Numbered from the stretch's first letter, positions 26,362 through 34,175 are shown. The stretch is 40,874 bases of DNA from Acaryochloris sp. IP29b_bin.148 (GCF_028285565.1 NZ_JANQOY010000151.1:1-40874), one strand, 5' to 3'. Made by a program: numbers and translations. The notes: a model not told the origin generated them from the sequence alone.

Positions 26362-27243
26362 TTAGGAGACCGGTTGTGATTTCAGTAAAGGAAATCCTAA
26401 TTCTTCACGTTGTTGGAGGTAAAGTTGAGCGACTTGGCGGGCCATTTGGCGAATGCGGCCAATATAGCGAGTCCGCTCGGTGACGGAAATCACGCCTCTG
26501 GCATCTAAAAGGTTAAAGGTATGAGAGCATTTGAGCACATAGTCTAACCCCGGTAATACAAGCTTTCTCTCAATCAATTGCAGGGCTTCTTGCTCATACA
26601 AACTAAAGAGCTGAAACAGCAGTTCTGGGTTAGAGGCTTCGAAATTATAGGTGGATTGTTCGATTTCCCCTTGCAGATGGACATCGCCATAGGTAAGGGT
26701 GCCGTTCCAATCGATTTTTGCGAATGAATCGATTTCTTGTAAATACATTGTCAACCGCTCTAGACCATAGGTGAGTTCAATGGATACGGGTCGACATTCA
26801 AGTCCCCCACACTGCTGGAAGTAGGTAAACTGAGTCACTTCCATGCCATCTAGCCACACTTCCCAACCGACGCCCCAAGCGCCGACGGCAGCATCTTCCC
26901 AGTTGTCTTCGACGAAGCGAATATCGTGATCTTCGGGCTGAATGCCCAGAACTCGCAGGGAGTCGAGATAAATATCTTGGATATCATCGGGGGAAGGCTT
27001 GATCAGAACTTGGTACTGGTAGTAGTACTGATATCGATTGGGGTTTTCGCCATAGCGACCATCGGCAGGGCGGCGGCAGGGTTCGACATAGGCGACAGCC
27101 CAGGGTTCGGGTCCTAAGGATCGCAAAAAGGTATGGGGGCTTTTGGTGCCTGCCCCTTTTTCGATGTCATAGGGCTGGACGATGAGACAACCGCGATCGC
27201 TCCAAAAGTCGTGGAGTTTGGCAATAACGGATTGGAAGTTCAC
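26362..27243 (-). CDS. glyQ: Glycyl-tRNA synthetase alpha subunit
   Basis: 293 residues, the normal length for the catalytic alpha chain of the bacterial alpha2beta2 enzyme. It opens [20 protein letters not shown] and contains [41 protein letters not shown] and [20 protein letters not shown]. The start is GTG at 27243. No glyS beta subunit lies in the window, as in cyanobacteria where the two genes are usually unlinked. The first 14 codons occur again at 28182-28225 with three synonymous changes. A HIP1 octamer (27193-27200) sits exactly at the inner edge of that repeat. Confidence 0.97.
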   Translation of the reverse strand: MNFQSVIAKLHDFWSDRGCLIVQPYDIEKGAGTKSPHTFLRSLGPEPWAVAYVEPCRRPADGRYGENPNRYQYYYQYQVLIKPSPDDIQDIYLDSLRVLGIQPEDHDIRFVEDNWEDAAVGAWGVGWEVWLDGMEVTQFTYFQQCGGLECRPVSIELTYGLERLTMYLQEIDSFAKIDWNGTLTYGDVHLQGEIEQSTYNFEASNPELLFQLFSLYEQEALQLIERKLVLPGLDYVLKCSHTFNLLDARGVISVTERTRYIGRIRQMARQVAQLYLQQREELGFPLLKSQPVS

Positions 27244-27244
27244 A
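27201..27244 (-). repeat. Direct repeat copy A (5' end of glyQ)
   Basis: 44 bp spanning one base before the glyQ start to codon 14 (TTT TGG). It matches copy B at 28182-28225 in 41 of 44 positions, same orientation, 981 bp apart. Confidence 0.9.
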
Positions 27245-27452
27245 GCACTTGACCTACTTCGAGATGGGTTCCAATTACCTAGTCTACGAGGCTGATGGCA
27301 TTTTGATCCGGTTCAGCCCTTCACTTCAGAAATGGAATCAGCAAAAGTCAGGGATTTTAATTGTTTTTTAAAGATAATGAGTAGAAAGAATAAAGGGTGA
27401 CGGTTTGGGGCATTAACCTTCAGATCTCATCTAAAGAAAGACAAGCCTGCGG

Positions 27453-27704
27453 CTATTTCGCTGCACGAAGCTCTTCTTGAATAATTCGGCGGAGCGTTTC
27501 TGCGTCTAGAGGCTGCTGCTCTTTGCCTAAATACTGTCGTAAAGCTTCATTCATCATGGTTTGATAGCCTTTACCAGCTGCTTCACTTCGTTCGCGAAAT
27601 GTTGCTAACACATCGTCATCGATATAAATTGTGATCCGAGTTTTACCGCTTTGAGGAATCACCGCTCCTCGTTGGGCTTGACTGAAATCATATTCCGCTT
27701 TCAT
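27453..27704 (-). CDS. brnA: BrnA-type antitoxin
   Basis: 83 residues. It begins with a segment that could grip the toxin (MKAEYDFSQAQRGAVIP), followed by a ribbon-helix-helix domain (KTRITIYIDDDVLATFRERS, then AGKGYQTMMNEALRQYL), the BrnA layout. The start lies inside the end of the toxin gene (17-bp overlap), so the two are translationally coupled. BrnA neutralises BrnT and represses the operon through its RHH domain. The palindrome at 27959-27977 is the likely site. Confidence 0.9.
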   Translation of the reverse strand: MKAEYDFSQAQRGAVIPQSGKTRITIYIDDDVLATFRERSEAAGKGYQTMMNEALRQYLGKEQQPLDAETLRRIIQEELRAAK

Positions 27705-27960
27705 AGTTCCGTCTCTCCGAGCGCGTTGCAGAACGGGCAGAAATCAGGCGAATACGATTGTCTCGATAGGTATAGACCACCACTAGCAATCGCCAGAGAT
27801 GATCCATGCCAATCACCACGAACCGTTGCTCACCTTGAGCCGCCATATCTTCGAAAGAAAGTGCATTGGGGTCAAATAGAACTGCCTCAGCATCAGCAAA
27901 GCGCACGCCATGTTTTTGCTGATTGATAGCGGCCTTATTCGGATCCCATTCAACTTCCAT
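27688..27960 (-). CDS. brnT: BrnT-type ribonuclease toxin (DUF497)
   Basis: 90 residues. It shows the DUF497/BrnT signature: VEWDPNKAAINQQKHGVRFADAEAV, with the FDPNALSFED segment, RFVVIGM, LLVVVYTYRDNRIRLISARSATRSERRNYE. The His of the KHGV motif, the RLISAR arginines and the terminal ERR/Y residues are those implicated in RNA cleavage in the family. It is a RelE-fold-like mRNA-interferase partner of BrnA. ATG 27960 has no Shine-Dalgarno. A TATAAT lies 6 nt ahead of the A of ATG, which points to leaderless translation. The module is bracketed by 44-bp repeats derived from glyQ, a sign of acquisition. Confidence 0.93.
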   Translation of the reverse strand: MEVEWDPNKAAINQQKHGVRFADAEAVLFDPNALSFEDMAAQGEQRFVVIGMDHLWRLLVVVYTYRDNRIRLISARSATRSERRNYESGI

Positions 27961-27977
27961 GCATATATTATATGCAT
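27959..27977. promoter_or_regulatory. Palindromic operator covering the brnT -10 box and start codon
   Basis: A perfect 19-bp palindrome with 9-bp arms and one central base (ATGCATATA-T-TATATGCAT) lies here. On the minus strand it contains TATAAT at 27967-27972, and its end includes the first two bases of the brnT ATG. Binding of BrnA would cover the -10 element and the transcription start. No good -35 (TTGACA-like) was found at the right distance. Confidence 0.75.
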
Positions 27978-28357
27978 AAGAATATGAGCGATGTTCAGTC
28001 TTTTGATTCTGGTCGGTCTAAATATCTGCAATCGGCTATACGGAGTATTTGGCCCTTTAGAACTGTCCTGAGTCTCGGCGCTAGTACATGGCATTGTTCT
28101 GTGGCGACGTCCATGCTCACGACAATATCGCTTAACTTGGCAACCGTTAGGATTGGATGGGAAAAATTGTATTGAGAATCCTCCAAAAATCGTGGAGTTT
28201 GGCAATAACGGATTGAAAATTCACATTTAAGATTGAGATAGCAAAAATGATGCTGTGTCTCAACATCAATCATGAGACCATAGTCAGAGTGTGTTCCATA
28301 GATTTAGCGGCATAAAATCCAAAAAGTGGATTAACACCCCCTCCGCTGATCCTTTCC
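27961..28357. other. Intergenic region upstream of brnT with a glyQ fragment
   Basis: 397 bp. It holds the brnT promoter and operator (27959-27977), copy B of the glyQ repeat (28182-28225) and the upstream region of the plus-strand gene at 28358. Open frames exist in several registers (for example 27972-28175 plus and 27995-28273 minus), but none resembles a family I know or has a good ribosome binding site. Confidence 0.5.
28182..28225 (-). pseudogene. glyQ 5' fragment (direct repeat copy B)
   Basis: 44 bp encoding the same first 14 residues as glyQ (GTG start, [14 protein letters not shown]). All three differences from copy A are third-position synonymous changes (AAC/AAT, TTC/TTT, GAC/GAT). 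After codon 14 the frame loses homology and stops within about a dozen codons. The match starts one base before the GTG and ends abruptly after TTTTGG. It marks a duplication or recombination endpoint around the brnTA module. Confidence 0.85.
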
Positions 28358-30259
28358 ATGACTTTAGCCTCTCCCACGAAACCGCTTGGAGCTGTTCTCC
28401 AACAGGCCGGATTAATTTCCGCTGCCCAAGTCAACCTGGCGCTGCAAGAGCAAGCCATCCATCAACGCCGTTTCGGCGACCTCCTCTGTGAACATGGCTG
28501 GATCCAAGCACCGACCACCCACTTTTTTGCCGAAGCCTGGCCCATCCTCTATCACGATCCCGATCTGATGCCCCTCGGGCAATATTTCCGCCAAGCCCAT
28601 TTACTGACCGATGCTCAGATTGGCTATCTGCTCAAGCAGCAAGACCAAACCCAACTCCGTTTTGGTGTCCTCGCCGTTGCCAATGGTTGGGTCAAACTCC
28701 AAACCATCAACTTTTTTCTCACCCACCTCCATCTCCAGGACAATCCCCAGCTGCAGCAAGTCGAGACCGATCAAGCGATCAACTTCGACACCCCTGAATA
28801 TTGGCAACATCTGCGGGACTATTTACTAGAGAACGAGCAGGCCAATCCCTACGCGCTTCTCCACCTATATGAGCAAATCCTGACCTATTATGAAATCCCC
28901 TTTACCGGCACCTTAGAACAAACCACCCTGCTTAATCTGGGACTCGTGACCCTTCACGATCAAGTCTTAGTGATTGCCCATCCCTTATTTCGGTCTGTCC
29001 TAAACCCAGAATGGATTCAGCGAGAACGACAAACCCTCCATCCCTATGACACGATTCGGTTGCAATTTCTCAATCTCAGTAAAGCCGGGGCCTACCCCTA
29101 TCGCATCTTAGAAGCGATTCTTGATTGGACGAATAATCAGCCGCTATTGAGCCAAAAAGTGGCCCATCTCGTGCGCATGGGCGCGTTTATTCCCGCTGGG
29201 GAAGAAGCCGTTATCATCGAGCAGCTGGTCCAAAAACATATGATTCAAAACTGGCGCACGGGATTTGTCAGGAAGCACTTGAAGCGTTTAGAAACACAAA
29301 TCCTCCAGAATTCGAACTGTGATCCCATCGATCTATTAACCTATTACCAAGTCATTTGGTATCAGCTGCAAGCCCAGGCGACTAACGGAGACGAAGAAGC
29401 CGAATTGCTGCGATTGGGACTGCTGACTCAGGACGGTCTGCAGGTGAAAATCGCCAATCAAATTTATCGATGGGTCTTTGACCAGACTTGGCTGGAACAA
29501 CAAATCTCCAGCATTTTAGATCCGCTGCACACGGAGGAAGAGACCTCAGCAGGCTGGACCCCCAACATTGATGACCTTTATGCTGACGAAGACGCTGAAT
29601 CTGAGCTGCTTGCCCGCTACAGCCTTGGGCAACTTCTGGGAGCTCTGCTACTGGGGGGATTGGGACTTGGGGCAATGATTTGGGTCCTTTCTAGCCCTCC
29701 TCAACCCCAAACTGAGCAAATTCTGGACGCAGAAGGCTCGGTTTCAACAGAACAACGATTGAGGAGCACCCCCTCCGCAACATTCCAGGCTAATCGTCCG
29801 GCCCAGCCATCGACGATACCCAGCCCCTCTGGTAAAGCTGTTTTGATGCCCCATCGCCTGCCTATCTTTAGTATCGGCGTCACGGAAGCAGAGATCCAAG
29901 CTGCCTTAGGTCCTCCCACCGTGAAAAGTCCGGGATACTGGCCCAATAGCTATGGGGTGTTGTACAAAAATATCCAACCTTACCAAACAGACTTTGGCTT
30001 TTTGCTGGATGTCAAGACCCAACGGATTCGGCAAACTGAAGCAGCCTTTGCCCAATCCGCAGGGCTAACACCCCTCCACCAGACACTGCAGGGAATGCTA
30101 AAGAGCCGTCCTCCAGCGACGGTGACCCAGCAACTGGCTCTGATTTACTACCGCCAGGCCCAGGAATATCAGTTTCGAGTGGGTAAGCTCAAAGGAATGA
30201 TTCAGCGTAACGAGAAAGATCGCATTTATATCGGGGTTTGGGACGCTGAGTTCCACTGA
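28358..30259 (+). CDS. Multidomain membrane protein with twin AGLI-type domains and WDAEFH C-terminal domain
   Basis: 633 residues. The N-terminus has two copies of a ~50-residue helical domain: LGAVLQQAGLISAAQVNLAL...RFGDLLCEHGWI (about 9-50) and LGQYFRQAHLLTDAQIGYLL...RFGVLAVANGWV (about 71-115). These resemble the N-terminal domain of type II/IV secretion ATPases (GspE/PilB/MshE-N). The middle (about 150-400) is helical and unrecognised. A single membrane helix (about 422-445) precedes a Pro/Ser-rich linker and a C-terminal domain (about 503-633) with GYWPNSYGVLY, FLLDVKTQRIRQTEAAFAQS, GKLKGMIQRN and a final IYIGVWDAEFH. I recall a similar C-terminal domain after the linker of some cyanobacterial Ser/Thr kinases. 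Here there is no kinase. Its first domain is also found once in the protein at 36287-37303. Function unknown. Confidence 0.8.
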   Translation: MTLASPTKPLGAVLQQAGLISAAQVNLALQEQAIHQRRFGDLLCEHGWIQAPTTHFFAEAWPILYHDPDLMPLGQYFRQAHLLTDAQIGYLLKQQDQTQLRFGVLAVANGWVKLQTINFFLTHLHLQDNPQLQQVETDQAINFDTPEYWQHLRDYLLENEQANPYALLHLYEQILTYYEIPFTGTLEQTTLLNLGLVTLHDQVLVIAHPLFRSVLNPEWIQRERQTLHPYDTIRLQFLNLSKAGAYPYRILEAILDWTNNQPLLSQKVAHLVRMGAFIPAGEEAVIIEQLVQKHMIQNWRTGFVRKHLKRLETQILQNSNCDPIDLLTYYQVIWYQLQAQATNGDEEAELLRLGLLTQDGLQVKIANQIYRWVFDQTWLEQQISSILDPLHTEEETSAGWTPNIDDLYADEDAESELLARYSLGQLLGALLLGGLGLGAMIWVLSSPPQPQTEQILDAEGSVSTEQRLRSTPSATFQANRPAQPSTIPSPSGKAVLMPHRLPIFSIGVTEAEIQAALGPPTVKSPGYWPNSYGVLYKNIQPYQTDFGFLLDVKTQRIRQTEAAFAQSAGLTPLHQTLQGMLKSRPPATVTQQLALIYYRQAQEYQFRVGKLKGMIQRNEKDRIYIGVWDAEFH

Positions 30260-30269
30260 ATCCTCTGTT

Positions 30270-30860
30270 CTAACCGCGGTGCCGCTCTAGCAAAATCATC
30301 ATCAGCAAGCTCAAGACGGCAAGCTGCTGCTCGTCTTCTGTCATCTGATCGACTTGTTTAATCGTAAAAATCCGAGAAAGGAAGGCAGGGACTTTACTAA
30401 AGTGCATCACCACATTGCCGTCAGGACGGGTGACAAGATAGGTGGGATTGAACACATAGCCCGTAAACATGCCGATAATAGGAATCTCAGCAAATAGCGC
30501 ATCCATGATTTTAACCCAGGGATTTTCTTCATGGATGGTCAATACGGGCATTTCTGACTGCCCTGCCGCGATATCATAATGGGCCTTCCAAAGCGACTTC
30601 ATGCCCTTGCGTTTCACGGAGCCCAGTTCCTGACCGGTGCGATCTCGAAAATGATACCGTGCCGAGAAATCAATAATGCGATCAGCACTGATGCTATATA
30701 ACTGCTGGGTTTGAGCCTCATCTGCACAGACGGTAATTTGCTCTTTCAGCTTAAAGAGCTTTTGCTTCACATAGAAAACGAGATTGCCCGTCTTATCGTT
30801 GACAAAGATCTGAGGGGCAAGGGCAAAAAATTTAAATTTTAAGGTTAAGGGGTATTGCAT
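30270..30860 (-). CDS. LURP-one-related (Tubby C-terminal-like) family protein
   Basis: About 196 residues from ATG 30860. A TTG at 30887 would add nine. The start MQYPLTLKFKFFALAPQIFV followed by NDKTGNLVFYVKQKLFKLKE and then strand-rich segments (YSISADRIIDFSARYHFRDR, GQELGSVKRKGMKSLWKAHY) fits the LURP-one/scramblase-like beta-barrel fold. The C-terminus is helical and hydrophobic (LAVLSLLMMILLERHRG), as expected for the central helix of that fold. In bacteria the role is unknown. Membrane or lipid association is inferred from the fold. It faces the 633-residue gene convergently with 10 bp between stops. Confidence 0.7.
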   Translation of the reverse strand: MQYPLTLKFKFFALAPQIFVNDKTGNLVFYVKQKLFKLKEQITVCADEAQTQQLYSISADRIIDFSARYHFRDRTGQELGSVKRKGMKSLWKAHYDIAAGQSEMPVLTIHEENPWVKIMDALFAEIPIIGMFTGYVFNPTYLVTRPDGNVVMHFSKVPAFLSRIFTIKQVDQMTEDEQQLAVLSLLMMILLERHRG

Positions 30861-30961
30861 CAGTTTATAGAGATAACGTCTGACCAAATGACCGCATCAG
30901 CATGGGGTCCAAATCATCACTAGCAGTTGGGTTGACCTCGCCGTAACGACAATCAACATCC

Positions 30962-30983
30962 TAGTTTTCACAATTGAAAACTA
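30962..30983. promoter_or_regulatory. 22-bp perfect inverted repeat, possible operator or hairpin
   Basis: TAGTTTTCA (30962-30970), loop CAAT, TGAAAACTA (30975-30983). It lies 100 bp upstream of the LURP-one gene start and 342 bp upstream of the cyclic-nucleotide-binding gene. It is AT-rich and has no T-tract, so an operator fits better than a terminator. Confidence 0.35.
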
Positions 30984-31144
30984 TCTTGAGTATGCCCATC
31001 CACTACTGTAGACATAGCATCATCATCATAGAGGTCTATAGCAGTGATGTATGGCCATTTTGAGGGTGGAAGCCTAAAGAACTTGAGCGGTTGTAAGCTA
31101 CCCATACCAATCGTTTGAGAACCAGAGACAGAAGCGTTGTGCTG

Positions 31145-31192
31145 CTCCCACCTCTAGCAAGTGGGAGGTGGGCACATCGCACCGAAGCGATG
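31145..31192. other. Cluster of GC-rich stem-loops
   Basis: CTCCCAC (31145-31151) can pair with GTGGGAG (31161-31167), or CCCACCTC (31147-31154) with GAGGTGGG (31165-31172). These are mutually exclusive. A separate hairpin CATCGC (31175-31180)-ACCGAA-GCGATG (31187-31192) follows at once. If transcribed toward 31325, this would form a structured leader about 130 nt before the start codon. Confidence 0.4.
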
Positions 31193-31324
31193 CGATTGCC
31201 CAATATCAGACGCTATATTGATTCATTCGGTGAAATAAATTTATGTAATCATACAGAAGAATGGGGCAGCATATTTAGAATGAATCGCGTACCCTTGAAA
31301 TAACCGTTAGGGCTGACTCGTTAT

Positions 31325-31696
31325 ATGGCAAATCCTGCAAGAACCGTTAGCATATTTCACAAAGCCGACGCTCCCCTGTTCAAAAAAACAGGTGAAACCA
31401 TCTTTGTTGAGGGTGAAACAGGAGAAGTCATGTATGGACTTTTGACCGGAGAAGTGGATTTAGTCGTCAAGGACAAGGTGGTCGAAACGATTCACGTGGG
31501 TGATGTGTTTGGAGAAGGGGCACTTGTTCAGCCCTCTGGGATTCGGGCCTCGACGGCGATTGCTCGAAGCGACTGTAGCCTGGTGTATTTAAATCAAGAA
31601 CGGTTTCTATTCGCCATCCAAAATACGCCCATGTTCGCCATTGAGGTGATGCGAAGCTACTCGGATCGGCTGCGTCGTCTCAAACATCTAATCTGA
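31325..31696 (+). CDS. Single-domain cyclic-nucleotide-binding (CNB) protein
   Basis: 123 residues made of one CNB domain: IFVEGETGEVMYGLLTGEVD forms the early beta-roll, and the phosphate-binding cassette reads FGEGALVQPSGIRASTAIA, with the Glu that contacts ribose and the Arg that contacts the cyclic phosphate both present. C-terminal helices follow (NTPMFAIEVMRSYSDRLRRL). There is no HTH or other effector domain, so it likely acts by binding a partner protein. cAMP or cGMP binding is plausible because the cassette is intact, unlike NtcA at 19962. The start ATG lacks a Shine-Dalgarno. It converges with the glycosyltransferase gene, 8 bp between stops. Confidence 0.88.
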   Translation: MANPARTVSIFHKADAPLFKKTGETIFVEGETGEVMYGLLTGEVDLVVKDKVVETIHVGDVFGEGALVQPSGIRASTAIARSDCSLVYLNQERFLFAIQNTPMFAIEVMRSYSDRLRRLKHLI

Positions 31697-31704
31697 AGCT
31701 GGCC

Positions 31705-32790
31705 TTATGCCTGGTCTAGGTATTTCATCACCGCCCGAGCAATCGTCAGGTTGCCGTCTTTCGGTAGAGGCTGCTCTGTTCGAGGCGGGGTAAGCGGTTG
31801 AAATAAAAACTCCCAATGACTTTCGGTAAACTCCTGGTCTGCTAGCAAATAATGGGGGTTGTGGTCTTGTAGACCTGACAATAAGTATTGGGCTTCTGCA
31901 AAGTCAGACCGAGGAATCGAAATAACGGGGATGTCCAGCAAACAGGCTTCAGAAAAGGTGCCATAGCCTGGTTTACTAATAATCCGGCCACACAGCGGCA
32001 TCAGATCGACGGGGCGATAGTTGGTATCTGTGACCTTCACGAGGTTGGGAAAGGTGTCAGGTGCTAGGCGATCAAAGGTAATAAATTGCCAATCAGGAAA
32101 TCGTTGAAGATTGCGATAGGGAATTTTAGCTAAGCCTAAGCCGCCAAAACTTAAGAGAACTGTTTTTCCCGGGTCAGCCTCGATGCCAAACTGGCGGCGG
32201 AGTTCGAGGGGAGTGAACCGGGGAGAAGCACCGGTTAGACCCACGTCTGTAATGTTATGAAAAGCTGGCATGGGGGTGTGGAAGGGTAGCCGAAACAGGC
32301 GATCGCATTTGTGAAAACAGTCGGTCACCCAATCCACAATCTCGGCGAAGTCTTCTCCCCACTGCTGATAGATTAAATCCCAGCCAAAGTTACTGGCCAT
32401 CCAACAGGGAATGCCCGCGGCCTCGGCAATCACACTGGCAAGGGGGGGGATATCGGCCAAGATCAGTTGGGCACCCACCTGTTTGATATAGTCGACTTCG
32501 GTGGCAACCAGGCGTTGCTGATAGGTGCGAATGTCCTGCAGCTGAGTCAAGGTGGCCGGTATGTTCATGCTGAGGCCGTCACTCTGCACCACTCCCACAT
32601 CCAAGACCCGAGAGCGATAGATAAAGTCTCCCGAAATATAAGACTCAATCAGCCACCGAGGGGCGCTGGTGACCACAATTAGCAAAATATCTGGAACTAA
32701 GCGCTGAATCTCTGCTAAGACGGCAGCAGTACGTGTGGCATGACCAAACCCATGATTGGTAATGGCCACATATAAAGTGGGTTGAGGCAT
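31705..32790 (-). CDS. Glycosyltransferase-like protein (MurG/GT28-type fold)
   Basis: 361 residues. The N-terminus (LYVAITNHGFGHATRTAAVL) is the glycine-rich HGxGHxxR loop of MurG/MGDG-synthase-type GT-B enzymes. The C-terminal half has VLLSFGGLGLAKIPYRNL and CGRIISKPGYGTFSEACLLDIPVISIPR, the nucleotide-sugar-binding region with the 'KPGYGT' loop and an acidic residue. Donor and acceptor are not predictable. It starts 9 bp after the stop of the PAP/fibrillin gene, so the two are cotranscribed. Confidence 0.8.
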   Translation of the reverse strand: MPQPTLYVAITNHGFGHATRTAAVLAEIQRLVPDILLIVVTSAPRWLIESYISGDFIYRSRVLDVGVVQSDGLSMNIPATLTQLQDIRTYQQRLVATEVDYIKQVGAQLILADIPPLASVIAEAAGIPCWMASNFGWDLIYQQWGEDFAEIVDWVTDCFHKCDRLFRLPFHTPMPAFHNITDVGLTGASPRFTPLELRRQFGIEADPGKTVLLSFGGLGLAKIPYRNLQRFPDWQFITFDRLAPDTFPNLVKVTDTNYRPVDLMPLCGRIISKPGYGTFSEACLLDIPVISIPRSDFAEAQYLLSGLQDHNPHYLLADQEFTESHWEFLFQPLTPPRTEQPLPKDGNLTIARAVMKYLDQA

Positions 32791-32799
32791 TCTAAACCT

Positions 32800-33384
32800 T
32801 TAGACTCTCGTTAACACAAAGAGGCTATCATTATTACCCCGGCCAATCCGCATGTCCTCATCTAAATAGGTGGTCTCTAGCCAGCCCACCGATCGCTCTG
32901 CATTCAGCGGGATATTTAGGGCGGCCACAGGGCCTTGGGTTTCCAAGCGAGAAATTAAGGTATCGAGAGAGGAATAATTCATTAATCCTTTCACACCTAA
33001 AATAGAACGTTCAAAGTTCACCTGAACCCGTCGCTCCGATACGGGAATGAGTCGAGCCCCAACACAGACAACGCCCTCTAAAAAAGGGATGCCCTGTAAC
33101 TCTAGGACATTATAAAGTCTCAACTCTTGACCCCGAATACACTGGTAAATGGGTCCCGCTGGCGCCATGGGGAGTCGGGCTAGTCCTAAGAGATCTTGAC
33201 TTGTGGTGTAGATCAGCCGCCAGACCCCACTTAATCGATCTCGCTCACTCAGAGGCTGGGGCGTTGGATTTTGAACTTCTAACTGGACAACCTTCTCTAA
33301 GACCAAACTGCGATCGGCTTCTGTGGTAATCACGCCCCGATTGGTCCCTGCGATCGCAGCTAATAGCTCTGCTTTGGCCATCAT
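32800..33384 (-). CDS. PAP/fibrillin family protein
   Basis: 194 residues. It matches the plastid-lipid-associated (fibrillin) pattern: KAELLAAIAGTNRGV at the N-terminus, LSGVWRLIYTTSQDLLGLARL, then a lipocalin-like beta barrel ending in WLETTYLDEDMRIGRGNNDS LFVLTRV (the conserved 'TYLDEDLRIGRG...vL' signature). Fibrillins associate with thylakoid membranes and lipid bodies and protect photosystems in plants and cyanobacteria. It lies downstream of eda (110 bp) and directly upstream of the glycosyltransferase gene. Two tandem ATGs begin the frame. Confidence 0.92.
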   Translation of the reverse strand: MMAKAELLAAIAGTNRGVITTEADRSLVLEKVVQLEVQNPTPQPLSERDRLSGVWRLIYTTSQDLLGLARLPMAPAGPIYQCIRGQELRLYNVLELQGIPFLEGVVCVGARLIPVSERRVQVNFERSILGVKGLMNYSSLDTLISRLETQGPVAALNIPLNAERSVGWLETTYLDEDMRIGRGNNDSLFVLTRV

Positions 33385-33494
33385 GTCTCAGCTCCCCAGT
33401 ATCAACACGACTATCCCCACAGTAGCGTCCCCCCGCCATTGTAACCAACCTCCCATCATTCCACCTCAGCATCGCCAGAACTAAGGCCCCAGAA

Positions 33495-34142
33495 CTAAGG
33501 GCTAAAATGCGCTGTTTGTAACCGAGTCAGCAGCGTTTCGGCGCGATAAGAGACTTCCAACCAATTGCCCATGGCTAGCGCCCGCTTGGGGAATAAAAAG
33601 CTGGATAGCCCCACACCAATAGCTCCAGCCGTGATCATGGCTGGAGCATTGTCTAAGGAGATTCCTCCCGTCGGAATCATCGGAATATGACCGATGGGAC
33701 CCTGTAGACTTTGAATATACTGGCTCCCCCCCACCTGGGCGACGGGAAAGATTTTGACACTACTGGCCCCTGCGTGCCAAGCCGCCATAATTTCTGTAGG
33801 CGTTAAAGCGCCCGGAATAATGGCAACCTTAGCGGCCAAGGCCGCTTGGATCAGATCGACATTGACATGGGGGCAAAAACAGAACTGAGCCCCTGCTTCA
33901 ACAGCTAAGTGCAGTTGGTTGACGGTGAGAATGGTACCCACCCCAATATGACAATTCGGTAGCTCCTGACGCAGCTGCGTCACCAGGGTGGCAGGCTGAT
34001 CGCTATTCCAGGCAATTTCGATCAGCGACATACCCGCCTGGGCAATCGCTCTAGCCATACAGAGCCCCAGGGACCAATCCGGTGCCCGAATCACTCCAAT
34101 GGCTCGATGATGTTTGACCGTCTCTAACCAACGGGTCCGCAT
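33495..34142 (-). CDS. eda: KDPG/KHG aldolase family protein
   Basis: 215 residues from ATG 34142. A TTG directly before it is an alternative. It is a class I aldolase of the TIM-barrel KDPG family (Entner-Doudoroff 2-keto-3-deoxy-6-phosphogluconate cleavage, or KHG). The Schiff-base lysine is in ASSVKIFPVAQVGG (Lys130), with the catalytic Glu in LIEIAW, GVGTIL (threonine), PGALTPTEI and IPTGGISLDNAP. The usual EVTLRT substrate-binding arginine is replaced by IEIAWNSDQP, which may change substrate preference. I believe this variant occurs in other cyanobacteria. It lies 30 bp after the DUF362 gene. Confidence 0.88.
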   Translation of the reverse strand: MRTRWLETVKHHRAIGVIRAPDWSLGLCMARAIAQAGMSLIEIAWNSDQPATLVTQLRQELPNCHIGVGTILTVNQLHLAVEAGAQFCFCPHVNVDLIQAALAAKVAIIPGALTPTEIMAAWHAGASSVKIFPVAQVGGSQYIQSLQGPIGHIPMIPTGGISLDNAPAMITAGAIGVGLSSFLFPKRALAMGNWLEVSYRAETLLTRLQTAHFSP

Positions 34143-34175
34143 CAAAGTACGACAAACCGTAACAGCAACCGACGT

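Larger units (their letters stand above)
30861..31324. other. Divergent intergenic region with several hairpins
   Basis: 464 bp without a supported gene. Three inverted repeats stand out: 30962-30983, 31145-31172 (two alternative pairings) and 31175-31192. A 62-codon open frame (31115-31303) runs through the hairpins and is not convincing. Confidence 0.5.

Noticed and set aside
27972..28175. 67-codon plus-strand open frame upstream of brnT
   Set aside because: It begins inside the brnT operator, resembles nothing known and lies in rearranged DNA. Minus-strand frames here are equally open.
31115..31303. 62-codon open frame ahead of the CNB gene
   Set aside because: It runs through GC-rich hairpins, has no ribosome binding site and no family.
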